From: Noviherbaspirillum galbum
Lineage (GTDB): Bacteria; Pseudomonadota; Gammaproteobacteria; Burkholderiales; Burkholderiaceae_D
Assembly (NCBI RefSeq): GCF_010974945.1
Contig: NZ_JAAIVB010000007.1
Location: 1 to 56,100, forward strand
Direction of reading: 5' to 3'
DNA: 56,100 nt
The notes beneath the pieces are model-generated. The model did no database searches. It saw only the letters and a list, made by a program, of their open reading frames with translations, and was not told the origin of the DNA. The position numbers and the translations under genes are program-made. Positions 9,847-18,270 of this stretch are shown piece after piece; position 1 is the first letter of the stretch; every line of letters starts with the position of its first letter.

Positions 9847-10887
9847 TCATCGGGAAATGCCCAGCGCCCTGCCGGGGGCTTCCTCCTGCCGCGAGCGCAG
9901 CCAGGCGCCGAGGGCGAAACCTACGCCGACCATGACCGCCATGGTCGTCCTGGGATGCATGGCGGCCTTGGTGTACAGGCTGCGCTCGAACACCAGGCCG
10001 CCCATGCCCTGGCGCTCCATCAGGTCCCTGCCCGGCTCGTGCAGGCTGTTCTGGCTGCGGTCGCGGGCTGGCGTGCTGGAGCGCTGCTGCTTCATGCCGA
10101 CGCTGCGCATAATGGCATCCATCGCGCGCGGCGCGAAATGCGCGGCGGTAGAGACTGCCTTGGCGGCGCCGCCGACGAAGAGGTCGCGCACCGGATGCTC
10201 GGCCGCATGCAGGATCGCTTCGGCAACCACGTCCGGCGCATAGACCGGCGGCGGAAGCTTGGGCTCGACGTCCATGTAATTCTTGGCATGCTCGATGAAC
10301 ATGGTGTCGATGCCCGCCGGCTTGATCAGGGTGAGCGACACCGGCGCGCCTTCCTCCTCCAGTTCCATGCGCAGGGAATCGGTGAATCCCTTGACAGCAT
10401 GCTTGGATGCGGAATACATGCCTTGCAGCGGCACCGCCCTGTCGGAGAGTTCGCTGCCGAGATTGATGATCGCGCCGCCCTTCTGCTTGAGATGCCGCGC
10501 CGCCGCCATGGAACCATGCACGACGCCCCAGAAGTTCGTCTGGAACAGCCGGCGCTGGTCTTCCAGCGACACGTCCTCGGTGCGACCGAAGATGGAGATT
10601 CCGGCGTTGTTGATCCAGGTATCGAAGCCGCCGAAGCGCGCGATGGCGGCGTCCGCTACCTTGCGCATGTCTTCCTCAATGCCGACGTCCGCCACCACGT
10701 GGACGACTTCCGTTCCGCGCTTGGTGAGTTCGTACACCAGCTGCTTGAGGGCATCCTCGTTCCGTGCGACAAGCACCAGCCTGGCGCCGCGCTGCGCGGC
10801 CAGGCGCGTGGTGGTCAGGCCGATGCCGCTGGTGGCCCCGGTAATGACGATCACTTGCCGGTCGATCTTTTTCAGGCTCGTTTTCAT
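9847..10887 (-). CDS. SDR family NAD(P)-dependent oxidoreductase with C-terminal extension
   Basis: A 346-residue short-chain dehydrogenase/reductase. The start at 10887 is set by an AAGGGA just upstream and by the normal SDR N-terminus MKTSLKKIDRQVIVITGATS; a longer frame to 11010 looks non-coding. The classical signatures are all present: TGATSGIG (cofactor), NNAG and YSASKHAVKG (catalytic Tyr and Lys). After the roughly 270-residue core it carries an extension with DRSQNSLHEPGRDLM and a C-terminal hydrophobic segment (TTMAVMVGVGFALGAWL) that could anchor it in the membrane. Substrate unknown. Confidence 0.9.
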   Translation of the reverse strand: MKTSLKKIDRQVIVITGATSGIGLTTTRLAAQRGARLVLVARNEDALKQLVYELTKRGTEVVHVVADVGIEEDMRKVADAAIARFGGFDTWINNAGISIFGRTEDVSLEDQRRLFQTNFWGVVHGSMAAARHLKQKGGAIINLGSELSDRAVPLQGMYSASKHAVKGFTDSLRMELEEEGAPVSLTLIKPAGIDTMFIEHAKNYMDVEPKLPPPVYAPDVVAEAILHAAEHPVRDLFVGGAAKAVSTAAHFAPRAMDAIMRSVGMKQQRSSTPARDRSQNSLHEPGRDLMERQGMGGLVFERSLYTKAAMHPRTTMAVMVGVGFALGAWLRSRQEEAPGRALGISR

Positions 10888-11249
10888 GGTCCCTTCCTTT
10901 CCGGAACAAGCGGCAGCGAAATCCATGCCCGGCATGCCCGGGCGGTTGCCGGTGGGACGCGTCGGAGGCGCCTCCTCCGGGGCATCCTCGCCATCCATCC
11001 CGTCGTTCACCGCTTCAAGGGCAGGCCTTCAGACAGGAACCGCCAAGTGAAACGGCCCGGAAACACCGCGCGAAGGAATTTTTTACCTTGCCAGGGCTCT
11101 TTTTTGCACGGCCTTGCATAAATCGGCGGCCGGCCGGAACCGTTTGCAGGATTGCCCCTGTCGAACCTTCGGACCCGATCTGCGCGCGAAGCCTTGCCCG
11201 GCGTGAACACCGGGACCGGCCGCGGTCCGGTTGAGGAAGGAGGAAAACA
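10888..11249. promoter_or_regulatory. Divergent intergenic region
   Basis: About 360 bases between the divergently transcribed SDR and winged-helix-like genes. It must hold promoters for both. An AT-rich patch around 11080-11120 includes TTTTTTGCACGGCCTTGCAT, in which TGCA recurs as an inverted repeat around a short spacer. I cannot place confident -35/-10 boxes, and open frames crossing the region look non-coding. Confidence 0.35.
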
Positions 11250-11531
11250 ATGCGTGTTGCAAGAAACCAATTCGGTGTGCCGCAATACCCGGAGCATGAT
11301 GCGCGCCGGCTGTTCGTTTTGCTTTCCGCCGTGGACCTGCTGGAGCGGCCCACCGTGTCGGCCATCGCCGACCTGACGGGCATGGAGCAGCAGGTCATCG
11401 ACCAGGAAATGATGAAGTTGCGGGAACAGTTCGGCGTGGTGCTGCACAAGGTAGGGGAGATCTACCACATCGAGTCCTGGGGCGATGTCTTGCAGAAGGA
11501 TGGCGTCAAGCGCTACCTCAAGGCCAGCTGA
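11250..11531 (+). CDS. Small winged-helix-like protein of unknown function
   Basis: A 93-residue protein preceded by a strong GGAAGGAGG ribosome-binding site. The middle reads like a winged helix-turn-helix: helix ARRLFVLLSAVDLLERP, then PTVSAIADLTGMEQQVIDQE as a turn and recognition helix, then a beta wing VVLHKVGEIYHIESWG. It may be a small DNA-binding regulator. It is divergent from the SDR gene and followed 140 bases later by the HPP-CBS gene. I do not recognise a named family. Confidence 0.7.
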   Translation: MRVARNQFGVPQYPEHDARRLFVLLSAVDLLERPTVSAIADLTGMEQQVIDQEMMKLREQFGVVLHKVGEIYHIESWGDVLQKDGVKRYLKAS

Positions 11532-11674
11532 CCGGGGCTGAGTCGCCGGGGCGCACGCCCCCTCCCGGTGCAAGCCGTTGTACACTTGCTTCCCATCTCG
11601 AAATGCCGCAGCCGGCCAATGGCGGTCGGTCGCGGCCTGTTTGCGCTTCATGTTTGCGCTGTCACTGGAGTTGA

Positions 11675-12895
11675 TTGTTGAAGAACGCTGAAAACACGGC
11701 GGGCAGCTGGCAACGGCGCTGGCTTCCCCCGCCGCTTGCCGTGGATGCAAAGGAAAGGTTGCGCGCCTGCCTCGGTGCCTTTCTCGGCATCCTCATGACC
11801 GGGCTCGTGGTCCGTGCCGCCTTCGGCACGGGACAGGCCCTTCCGCTGTTGATCGCGCCGATGGGCGCATCCGCCGTCCTGCTGTTCGGCCTGCCGGCCA
11901 GCCCGATGGCCCAGCCCTGGTCCATGTTGGGCGGAAACATGCTGTCAGCCGCTGCCGGCGTGCTATGCGCCCGCCTCATTCCCGACCCGGCCGCCGCCGC
12001 CGGCATCGCGGTCGCCGCGGCGATCGGCGTCATGTTCGCAATGCGCTGCCTGCATCCGCCTGGCGGCGCGGTCGCCATGACGGCCGTGATCGGCGGGCCG
12101 GCCATCCATGACGCGGGCTTTTCCTTCGTGTTCTTTCCGGTGGGCCTGAACTGCCTGCTGATGCTGCTGGCCGCGATCGCCTACAACAACCTGACGCGCC
12201 GGCGCTATCCGCACCTGCCCGTGCACGATCACGCCAATACCCACCAGACCCGCGATGCCACGCCCGGCGACAGGCTGGGCTTCACGACGGAAGACCTGGA
12301 CGAAGTGCTGAAGGAATACAACCAGGTGCTCGACGTCAGCCGCGATGAGCTGGAGTCACTGATCCTGCAGACGGAAATGCATGCCTACCGCCGGCGCTTC
12401 GGCGAGATCACCTGCGCCGATATCATGTCGCGCGACGTGGTCGCGGTGGAATTCGGCACCGACATGGAAGAAGCCTGGGCGCTGCTGCGGCGCCACCATG
12501 TCAAGGCGCTGCCGGTCGTCGACCGCGCGCGGCGCGTGATCGGCATCGTGACCGTCGCCGACTTCATGAAGCATGCCGACCTCGACCTCTACGAGGGCTT
12601 CGACGCCAAGCTGCGCCGCTTCATCCGCCGCACGCGCGGCACCGACTCGGACAAGGCCGAAGTGGTCGGGCAGATCATGACGCGGCAGGTCAAGACGGTG
12701 GCCGAGGACATGCACGTCGTGGAACTCGTGCCGCTCGTCTCGGAAGCGGAAATGCACCACATACCCGTGGTCGACAAGGAACGCCGGCTCGCCGGCATCG
12801 TCACCCAGTCCGACCTGATCGTCGCGCTCTACCGCGGACGGCTCAACGACATGATGACCCGCGAGGCGGGCAATGCGAAGCAGGCCGTTGCCTGA
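11675..12895 (+). CDS. HPP-family membrane protein with tandem CBS domains
   Basis: A 406-residue protein beginning at a TTG (11675, or the next TTG at 11678) with GGAG at 11667-11670. The N-terminal half is the HPP membrane domain (Pfam HPP) with several helices, the MGASAVLLFG motif and the signature HPPGGAVA. The C-terminal half has two CBS domains (about residues 247-305 and 331-388), seen as ADIMSRDVVAVE with HVKALPVVDRARRVIGIVT, and QIMTRQVKTVAED with HHIPVVDKERRLAGIVTQSD. CBS pairs usually bind adenosyl nucleotides and gate the attached domain. Some HPP proteins move nitrite in chloroplasts and cyanobacteria; the substrate in this organism is not known. Confidence 0.9.
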   Translation: MLKNAENTAGSWQRRWLPPPLAVDAKERLRACLGAFLGILMTGLVVRAAFGTGQALPLLIAPMGASAVLLFGLPASPMAQPWSMLGGNMLSAAAGVLCARLIPDPAAAAGIAVAAAIGVMFAMRCLHPPGGAVAMTAVIGGPAIHDAGFSFVFFPVGLNCLLMLLAAIAYNNLTRRRYPHLPVHDHANTHQTRDATPGDRLGFTTEDLDEVLKEYNQVLDVSRDELESLILQTEMHAYRRRFGEITCADIMSRDVVAVEFGTDMEEAWALLRRHHVKALPVVDRARRVIGIVTVADFMKHADLDLYEGFDAKLRRFIRRTRGTDSDKAEVVGQIMTRQVKTVAEDMHVVELVPLVSEAEMHHIPVVDKERRLAGIVTQSDLIVALYRGRLNDMMTREAGNAKQAVA

Positions 12896-12920
12896 TGCCG
12901 TGCCGCTCCGGGCGGCCTGA

Positions 12921-13094
12921 TCAGCGCGCGCCGGACCCGGCGCGCGCCTCCATGACTTGCTGCAAGGCGAGCGACAGGCGTTCCAGCGGCCCCTGCCCCG
13001 ATATCATCATGCTGGGCAGGCCGCAGTCGCGGATCGCCTTTTCCAGCTGGCGAAGGGCTTGCAGTTCGGCTTGCAGCGTCGTCACGTCTTGCAT
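12921..13094 (-). CDS. Small hypothetical protein
   Basis: A 57-residue frame with ATG at 13094 and GGGAA about eight bases before it. The sequence MQDVTTLQAELQALRQLEKA is strongly helical, followed by IRDCGLPSMMISGQGPLERL and a second helix. The frame is open to 13649, but that part is antisense to the gene at 13272-13505 and reads as shadow. It is convergent with the HPP-CBS gene. The length and amphipathic pattern suggest a real small protein, but I recognise no family. Confidence 0.5.
   Translation of the reverse strand: MQDVTTLQAELQALRQLEKAIRDCGLPSMMISGQGPLERLSLALQQVMEARAGSGAR
12924..12947. terminator. Bidirectional hairpin between convergent genes
   Basis: A perfect 11-base inverted repeat (12924-12934 with 12937-12947), core GCGCGCGCCGG, lies 29 bases past the HPP-CBS stop and inside the last codons of the convergent small gene. 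It is very GC-rich but lacks a T-run, so termination is likely rather than certain. Confidence 0.5.
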
Positions 13095-13271
13095 GGTCGT
13101 TTCCCGGTCAAATTCAAGAAGGTGATGCCTAGACAGTGACGCCAGGCATTCGTTCCGTAGTGCAATTCCTGCCTCGCCTCTCTTACTGCTTCCGCGCGCA
13201 GCGGCGACACTGCGCCGTCTCAAGGCCCGTGCATGCGCGGCTGCTAGCATCGCAGCAAAGGAGGCTTCATC

Positions 13272-13505
13272 ATGCAGATAGAGAATGTCGGGCCTTACCA
13301 GCTTCACCTGATCGCCCACGAACTGTCGGCGCCCAATACCTGGGACCCTTTCGTGGAAATCTACCGCTTCGATGAAGCGATGCAGGACTTCAGGTGCGTG
13401 CAGGAAAAACAGCGTGCGTCGGCGGAGCCGTGCGCAAGCTACGAGGAAGCCATCGAGCGCGCACGCGAGGCCGGCAACGCCCTGGTGCGGAACTGGCAGC
13501 ACTGA
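13272..13505 (+). CDS. Conserved-looking small hypothetical protein
   Basis: A 77-residue protein with an excellent ribosome-binding site (AAAGGAGG, eight bases before ATG). The sequence has an alternating beta-type start (MQIENVGPYQLHLIAHEL), a central WDPFVEIYRFDEAMQDF and an amphipathic helix YEEAIERAREAGNALVRNW. There is no signal peptide or membrane segment. I do not recognise a family and can assign no function; it looks like a soluble one-domain protein. Confidence 0.7.
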   Translation: MQIENVGPYQLHLIAHELSAPNTWDPFVEIYRFDEAMQDFRCVQEKQRASAEPCASYEEAIERAREAGNALVRNWQH

Positions 13506-13538
13506 ACTCGCGTTCAGGCTGCCAGCGTGGAATGGTTT

Positions 13539-13564
13539 GGCTGGCGAAGCGAGTTCGGCCAGCC
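13539..13564 (+). terminator. Hairpin after the 13272-13505 gene
   Basis: GGCTGG-CGAA pairs with TTCG-CCAGCC (13539-13548 with 13554-13564, one bulged G) around the loop GCGAG. It starts 33 bases after the stop codon. No U-run follows, so it is a probable but not certain terminator. Confidence 0.45.
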
Positions 13565-13571
13565 GGTGCGT

Positions 13572-13640
13572 GCCATCAAGTCTATCGGTGACTTGTATAG
13601 CAGACCTGCCATCATGTCTATCGGTGACATGTATCGCAGA
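13572..13640. repeat. Two 33-bp direct repeats, each holding a palindrome
   Basis: The two copies (13572-13604 and 13608-13640; 36-bp period) differ at three positions. Each contains six-base inverted arms around the same seven-base centre TATCGGT: CAAGTC...GACTTG (13577-13595) and CATGTC...GACATG (13613-13631). Two of the three differences are compensatory and keep the arms complementary. This looks like a doubled operator, a paired RNA hairpin, or the end of a lost mobile element. The surrounding 13506-13847 stretch has no other gene that I can support. Confidence 0.65.
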
Positions 13641-13847
13641 TGAGTCCATCTTAGCGGAAAAGATTTCCTGGCCTCATGAAAAATAGGATTTTGCTACGCT
13701 AAAATCTGCGTCCCGATGTATCGCAAAAGCGACGGCGGAATTGGCGGGCCAGCCCGCGGAATTATCCCCGCAGGATGTGGGCAAGCTTGTGGACAACCGC
13801 GGTCCAAACTTTTTATGTCATTGATTCACTGAACAATATCCGACCTG

Positions 13848-14045
13848 ATGAAAATCTCGGCACCCCACTCGCTTCATCGTCCGCGCCCGCGCCGCAACCA
13901 GCGCGGCCTCACCATCATCCAGCTCATGGTCGTCCTGTTTGCGCTCGGTATCATCGGCTATCTCGCAGTGGACTTCCTGATCGACCAGCGCTGCGCGGAC
14001 TCCCCCCAGGCATCGCTCTGCGCGGACCGTCGGCCAAGCCGTTGA
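13848..14045 (+). CDS. Miniature prepilin-like protein
   Basis: A 65-residue frame whose N-terminus has a basic leader of 20 residues ending in Gly, followed by LTIIQLMVVLFALGIIGYLA. This matches the type IV prepilin pattern, G | (F/L)T-x-x-(E)-LMVVL, with the leader-peptidase cut expected after Gly20, but the usual Glu at mature position 5 is Gln. Only about 20 residues, including two cysteines, follow the hydrophobic helix, so there is no pilin globular domain. No other pilus gene is nearby. It could be a minor pseudopilin, a stand-alone membrane peptide or a remnant; no clear ribosome-binding site was seen. Confidence 0.45.
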   Translation: MKISAPHSLHRPRPRRNQRGLTIIQLMVVLFALGIIGYLAVDFLIDQRCADSPQASLCADRRPSR

Positions 14046-14226
14046 CCGGACCCGACCCCGGCGGTTTCGCTTTTCTTTGAAACGCCAGGCGTGTAGTTGA
14101 GGCGGACGCGACCGGTCCGCCCGAGGGAAAAGGCGGCAAGGAAAACGGGAATTGGAAGAAGGAAGATGGCGTCCGGCAGGACGAGGTTCGCGCAGGCGTA
14201 GAAAATTTCCAGGGCCGTAAACCAGA

Positions 14227-14256
14227 AAAGGGTCAGACCTTGCGATCTGACCCTTT
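14227..14256 (-). terminator. Rho-independent terminator of tRNA-Arg
   Basis: A perfect 11-bp stem (AAAGGGTCAGA, 14227-14237, with 14246-14256) and an eight-base loop lie just downstream of the tRNA 3' end on the minus strand. On that strand the stem is followed by TTTTCTGG. Confidence 0.75.
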
Positions 14257-14263
14257 GAAAAAC

Positions 14264-14340
14264 TGGCGCGGCTGGCAGGAATCGAACCCACGACCCCTTG
14301 GTTCGTAGCCAAGTACTCTATCCAGCTGAGCTACAGCCGC
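14264..14340 (-). tRNA. tRNA-Arg (anticodon ACG)
   Basis: A 77-base cloverleaf. The acceptor stem GCGGCTG (from 14340) pairs with CAGCCGC, followed by discriminator G and an encoded CCA at 14266-14264. The D arm is TAGCTCAGCTGGATAGAG, the anticodon arm CTTGG-CTACGAA-CCAAG reads ACG, and the T arm contains GGTTCGAATCC. ACG is normally edited to ICG by TadA and reads CGU, CGC and CGA. Confidence 0.97.
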
Positions 14341-14563
14341 GAAAGACAAAAGTATAGCACCCTTTCTATCCAAAATGGAAGGCCCCGCTGCGGCTTTGCA
14401 CGGAATTTTTTCCCCTGGCAATTTTTGCGGAAGTCGCGGCCGGCACACGGTAAAGCAACTTAACTTCTATGATAAAGTCCGAGAGGAAACGTCTTTCCGG
14501 ACAGCATCGGAAATGACGGCTTGCCGCATGTGTACATTCGCGAAACCAGGGACCTTTCCTTAC

Positions 14564-15178
14564 ATGAATCGTCTGACATCTTTCCTCGGCGCGGCGCTCG
14601 CGCTCGCCTCTTCCTTCGTGCATGCGGCAGCACTCACCGTGCAGGTGACAGACAGCGCAGGACGCCCGCTGGCGGACGCGGCGGTCTATGCGGAACCGGC
14701 ATCGGGCGCGGTCCTCGCCAAGTCGGGCAAGGCCGTCGACATCGAGCAGAAGGCACGCAAGTTTATGCCGCTCGTGACCGTGGTCCAGACCGGAAGCGAC
14801 ATCGCCTTCCCGAACAACGACACGGTCCGTCACCACGTATATTCGGTGTCGCCCGCCAAGCCCTTCGACATCAAGCTTTACTCGGGACAGCCGGCCAGCC
14901 CCATCCACTTCGACAAGCCCGGCACCGTTGTCATCGGCTGCAACATCCATGACCAGATGCTCGCCTACGTGCATGTCGTTTCCACACCCTGGTACGCGAA
15001 GACCGATGCCAGCGGCGTAGCCAGGATCGACGGCCTGCCCGCCGGCAAATACGAACTCAAGGGCTGGCATTACAGCCTGCCGCTCAATACCAGCCTGCCG
15101 GGCCAGCATCTGAACATGGGCGCCGCCGACATGACGGCGGCGGTCCAGGTCAACGTGAAAACGCCCGGAGCCAACTAG
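14564..15178 (+). CDS. Secreted cupredoxin-like protein
   Basis: A 204-residue periplasmic protein of the group often labelled methylamine utilization protein. I start it at the ATG at 14564 because this gives a clean signal peptide (MNRLTSFLGAALALASSFVH, cut near AHA/AA). The upstream in-frame codons have no signal character. Type 1 copper ligands are plausible: a His in VRHHVYSVSP (about 88) and the C-terminal loop GCNIHDQM (Cys about 125, then His and Met). The C-terminal 50 residues look like a carboxypeptidase-regulatory beta sandwich (GVARIDGLPAGKYELKGWHY). Only nine bases separate it from the sensor GGDEF-EAL gene, so it may deliver a redox or copper signal to that protein; this last point is inference. 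Confidence 0.82.
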   Translation: MNRLTSFLGAALALASSFVHAAALTVQVTDSAGRPLADAAVYAEPASGAVLAKSGKAVDIEQKARKFMPLVTVVQTGSDIAFPNNDTVRHHVYSVSPAKPFDIKLYSGQPASPIHFDKPGTVVIGCNIHDQMLAYVHVVSTPWYAKTDASGVARIDGLPAGKYELKGWHYSLPLNTSLPGQHLNMGAADMTAAVQVNVKTPGAN

Positions 15179-15187
15179 GAACACGCC

Positions 15188-17557
15188 ATGCGCTTGCGCA
15201 GTCTGGAAAGCCGCATCGTTATTCTCTTCCTGGTGCTGATCCTCGCGGTGCAGCTCGCGGCCTTCCTGTCCATCCGTTCCGCCATCGACGTGAACGGCCG
15301 CGCCGCGGTCCGCAACGAACTCGCGGTGAGCGAGAAGGTTTTCAGCCGGCTCGTCGACCAGTACGCGCAGAACCTCACCCAAGGCGCCCGCCTGCTGGCC
15401 AACGAGTACGGCTTCAAGACCGCCATCTCCACCAATGACCGCGAGACCATCGAGTCCGCCCTCGCCAACCACGGCGACCGCATCGAGGCTTCGCATACCG
15501 TGCTGTTCAACCTCGACCACAAGGTATCCGCCTCGACCACCAGCCTGCAGGCCGACGTCGAAGCCTCGCTCAAGCGCATGGTGCTGAAGGCGGAACAGTC
15601 GGGCACCACCACTGGCATCGCCATCTTCGGCACCCAGCCGTACCAGATCGTCGTCGTGCCAGTCAGGGCGCCGGTAACGATCGGCTGGGTGGCGATGGCG
15701 TTCCCGATCGACAAGCGCCTCGCCAAGGACATGCGCGACCTCTCTTCCATGCAGGTGTCGATCTTCACCACCCGGGGCGGCGCCTGGATGCCCGACGAAT
15801 CCACGCTGTCGCCGGATGAGTCGGCCGCGCTCGGCGCGCGGCTGCAGGAACTGAACGCCCAGCCCGGCTTCATGCCGCAGCTCCAGGTTGGCGGCAACGA
15901 CTACAGCGCGCGCCTCATCGAGCTTGCGCAGAGCGGCGACGCGCGGGTCATCGCAGTGATGCAGCGGTCGATCAGCGAGGCCGTCGCGCCCTACCGCCGC
16001 CTGCAGCTCATCCTCCTGATCCTGACTGCCGTTGGCGTGATCATTGCCATCGGCGGCAGCATCTTCATCGCCAAGCGCATCACCGGCCCCCTCAAGAAGC
16101 TGGGCGAGACCGCACGCCGCCTGGGCGCCGGTGATTACCAGGGCGACATCGACGTCACCCGCGACGACGAGATCGGCGAACTGTCCAAGACCTTCGCCAG
16201 CATGCGCGACGACATCGCCAACCGCGAAATCGAAGTCCGGCGCCTGGCTTACTGGGATACGCTGACCGACCTGCCGAACAGGGCGCAATTCGCTTACCTG
16301 CTCCAGGGCGCGATCGAGCAGGCCGATGGCGGCGGTTCCTGCTTCGTGCTGATGATGGACCTCGACCGCTTCAAGAACGTCAACGACATCATGGGCCATG
16401 CCTTCGGCGACGCCTTGCTGCGCCAGGTCGCGCAACGGCTGCAGCAGCAGGTGGCCGCGCCGGCGCGTATCGCCCGCCTCGGCGGCGACGAGTTCGCCAT
16501 CCTGCTTCCCGGCGCGACCCTGGAAGATGCCACCGGCCTCGCGGCGCGGCTCCTGAAGACGCTGGAACAGCCCATCGCGCTCGAAGACCAGAACGTCGAC
16601 CTTGGCGCCGGCATCGGCATCGCCGGCTACCCGGAGCATGCGCGCGACGTCCAGTCCCTGCTGAGCCGCGTCGAGGTCGCCATGTACGCCGCCAAGAACG
16701 GCGGCAGCGGCGCGGTAGTCTACGATCCCGACATCGACAAGGCCAGCCAGCAAAGCCTGTCGTTGCTGAGCGAGCTGCGCCACGCCGCCGAACAGAATGA
16801 ATTCCGCCTTTTCGTACAGCCCAAGGTCGACCTCGCCAGCGGCGTGGTGTCGGGCATGGAAGCGCTGGTGCGCTGGGTGCATCCGGAACGCGGCATGGTG
16901 TTTCCCGACAATTTCATTCCCTTCGCAGAGAAGACCGGATTCATCCGCGTGATCACCCAGTGGGTGATGGAAAAGGCGGCAGCCACGGCGAGCGAGCTCG
17001 CGCGCCAGGGCCTGCGGATGCGCGTGTCGGTGAACCTGTCGACGCGCGACCTGATGGACCAGGAACTGCCGCAGAAATTCGCAGCCGTGCTGGCACGCCA
17101 CCAGCTGACGCCCGCCGCCTTCTGCCTCGAAATCACGGAAAGCGCCATCATGGACGATCCGGTCCGGGCGCAGCATACCCTTGAAAGCCTGCACGCCATG
17201 GGGGTGGCCTTGTCGATCGACGACTTCGGTACGGGCTACTCCTCGCTCGCCTACCTCAAGCGGCTGCCGGTGCAGGAACTCAAGATCGACAAATCCTTCG
17301 TGCTGAAGATGGAACGCGATGCCGGCGACGCGAAGATCGTCCGCTCCACCATCGACCTCGGCCACAACCTGGGCCTGAAGGTCGTCGCCGAAGGCATCGA
17401 AAGCCAGGCGGCCTGGGACATGCTCGCCGCGATGGGCTGCGACCAGGGCCAGGGCTATTTCATGAGCAAGCCGATGCCGGCTGAAGACTTCGCGGGCTGG
17501 CTGGCCCGTTGGACGCCGCCATTGAAGCAGTCCGCGGCCGCGCGGGAGGTGGCGTGA
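15188..17557 (+). CDS. Membrane sensor protein with HAMP, GGDEF and EAL domains
   Basis: A 789-residue inner-membrane c-di-GMP enzyme. Helix 1 spans about residues 8-30. A periplasmic region of about 240 residues with Cache-like features (FNLDHKVSASTTS) follows, then helix 2 (about 274-294), HAMP (290-343), GGDEF (RLGGDEFAILLPG, about 431) and EAL (GMEALVRW, about 557). The GGDEF motif is intact, but there is no RxxD inhibitory site five residues before it. The EAL domain keeps the key acidic and amide residues (NLSTRDL, EITES, DDFGTGYSS, KIDKSF, AEGIE), so phosphodiesterase activity is likely. It is not a LapD-type receptor, whose EAL is degenerate. Its stop overlaps the start of the next gene (TGATG), so it and the histidine kinase are probably made in fixed ratio. 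Confidence 0.92.
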   Translation: MRLRSLESRIVILFLVLILAVQLAAFLSIRSAIDVNGRAAVRNELAVSEKVFSRLVDQYAQNLTQGARLLANEYGFKTAISTNDRETIESALANHGDRIEASHTVLFNLDHKVSASTTSLQADVEASLKRMVLKAEQSGTTTGIAIFGTQPYQIVVVPVRAPVTIGWVAMAFPIDKRLAKDMRDLSSMQVSIFTTRGGAWMPDESTLSPDESAALGARLQELNAQPGFMPQLQVGGNDYSARLIELAQSGDARVIAVMQRSISEAVAPYRRLQLILLILTAVGVIIAIGGSIFIAKRITGPLKKLGETARRLGAGDYQGDIDVTRDDEIGELSKTFASMRDDIANREIEVRRLAYWDTLTDLPNRAQFAYLLQGAIEQADGGGSCFVLMMDLDRFKNVNDIMGHAFGDALLRQVAQRLQQQVAAPARIARLGGDEFAILLPGATLEDATGLAARLLKTLEQPIALEDQNVDLGAGIGIAGYPEHARDVQSLLSRVEVAMYAAKNGGSGAVVYDPDIDKASQQSLSLLSELRHAAEQNEFRLFVQPKVDLASGVVSGMEALVRWVHPERGMVFPDNFIPFAEKTGFIRVITQWVMEKAAATASELARQGLRMRVSVNLSTRDLMDQELPQKFAAVLARHQLTPAAFCLEITESAIMDDPVRAQHTLESLHAMGVALSIDDFGTGYSSLAYLKRLPVQELKIDKSFVLKMERDAGDAKIVRSTIDLGHNLGLKVVAEGIESQAAWDMLAAMGCDQGQGYFMSKPMPAEDFAGWLARWTPPLKQSAAAREVA

Positions 17558-18270
17558 TGACGCGCGCGCGCCAGCCCGAACCCGCTTCCGCGCACGCCGA
17601 TCTCGCGCGCGAGCAGGAGCGCAAGCGGATCGCGCGGGAAATCCACGACGAAGTCGGGGGCAACCTGACCGCCATCAAGATGGCGCTGGCCCTGCTCACG
17701 AAACGCCTGCCCGGCGAAGACGTGGCGCTGACGCAGCGCGCGGACTACATCAATTCGCTGGTAGACCGCACCATCGAGGCGATCCACCGCATCTCGAGCG
17801 ATCTCCGCCCAGCCGTCCTGGATTTCGGCATCGTCAGCGCCATCGAATGGCAGGCGCGCGAATTCGAGACGCAGTCGGGCATCGCCTGCAGCTTCACCAG
17901 CAACCGGCCCGAATGCGACCTGCATGCGGATCATGCGAGCGCCCTCTTCCGGATTGCCCAGGAAGCCTTGACCAACATCGCCAAGCACGCGCAGGCGCGC
18001 CAGGTCCGCATGAAGCTGGCCTACACCAGCCGCGCGGTCCAGCTCGACATCAGCGACGACGGCCGGGGCATTGCGGACGAGGACCGTCTCAAGCCGCAAT
18101 CCTTCGGCATCCGCGGCATGATGGAACGTGCGCGCGCCCTGGGCGGCAAGCTGGACATCGCCCCCATGGACGGCGGCGGCACCACCCTCAGCGTGCGCAT
18201 TCCGCTCGGGCGCCAGGGGAAGGCGGCGAAGGCAGCCGCGGTCGATGACATCAAGGGTATCGCGGCATGA
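17557..18270 (+). CDS. Soluble NarL-type sensor histidine kinase lacking a sensor domain
   Basis: A 237-residue cytoplasmic kinase. It starts at the ATG overlapping the stop of the GGDEF-EAL gene. After about 15 residues it goes straight into the HisKA_3 dimerisation helix with the phospho-acceptor His30 in REIHDEVGGNLTAIKM. The HATPase_c domain follows, with N box QEALTNIAKHA, G1 box DDGRGIADE and G2 box GIRGMMERARALGG. There are no membrane helices and no PAS or GAF input domain. It must therefore get its signal from a partner, and the translationally coupled sensor-GGDEF-EAL protein is the obvious candidate. It overlaps the response regulator by four bases (ATGA). Confidence 0.92.
   Translation: MTRARQPEPASAHADLAREQERKRIAREIHDEVGGNLTAIKMALALLTKRLPGEDVALTQRADYINSLVDRTIEAIHRISSDLRPAVLDFGIVSAIEWQAREFETQSGIACSFTSNRPECDLHADHASALFRIAQEALTNIAKHAQARQVRMKLAYTSRAVQLDISDDGRGIADEDRLKPQSFGIRGMMERARALGGKLDIAPMDGGGTTLSVRIPLGRQGKAAKAAAVDDIKGIAA

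Noticed and set aside
13572-13640. Insertion-sequence terminal repeats
   Set aside because: No transposase fragment or target-site duplication is visible nearby, so I kept it only as a repeat with unknown origin.
12921-13649. 242-codon minus-strand frame
   Set aside because: Most of it is antisense to the well-started 77-residue gene at 13272-13505; only the last 57 codons, with their own start site, look real.
15188-17557. LapD-type receptor controlling a LapA-like adhesin
   Set aside because: The N-terminal region does not resemble the LapD periplasmic domain, the EAL catalytic residues are intact, and no LapG-type protease gene is in the window.
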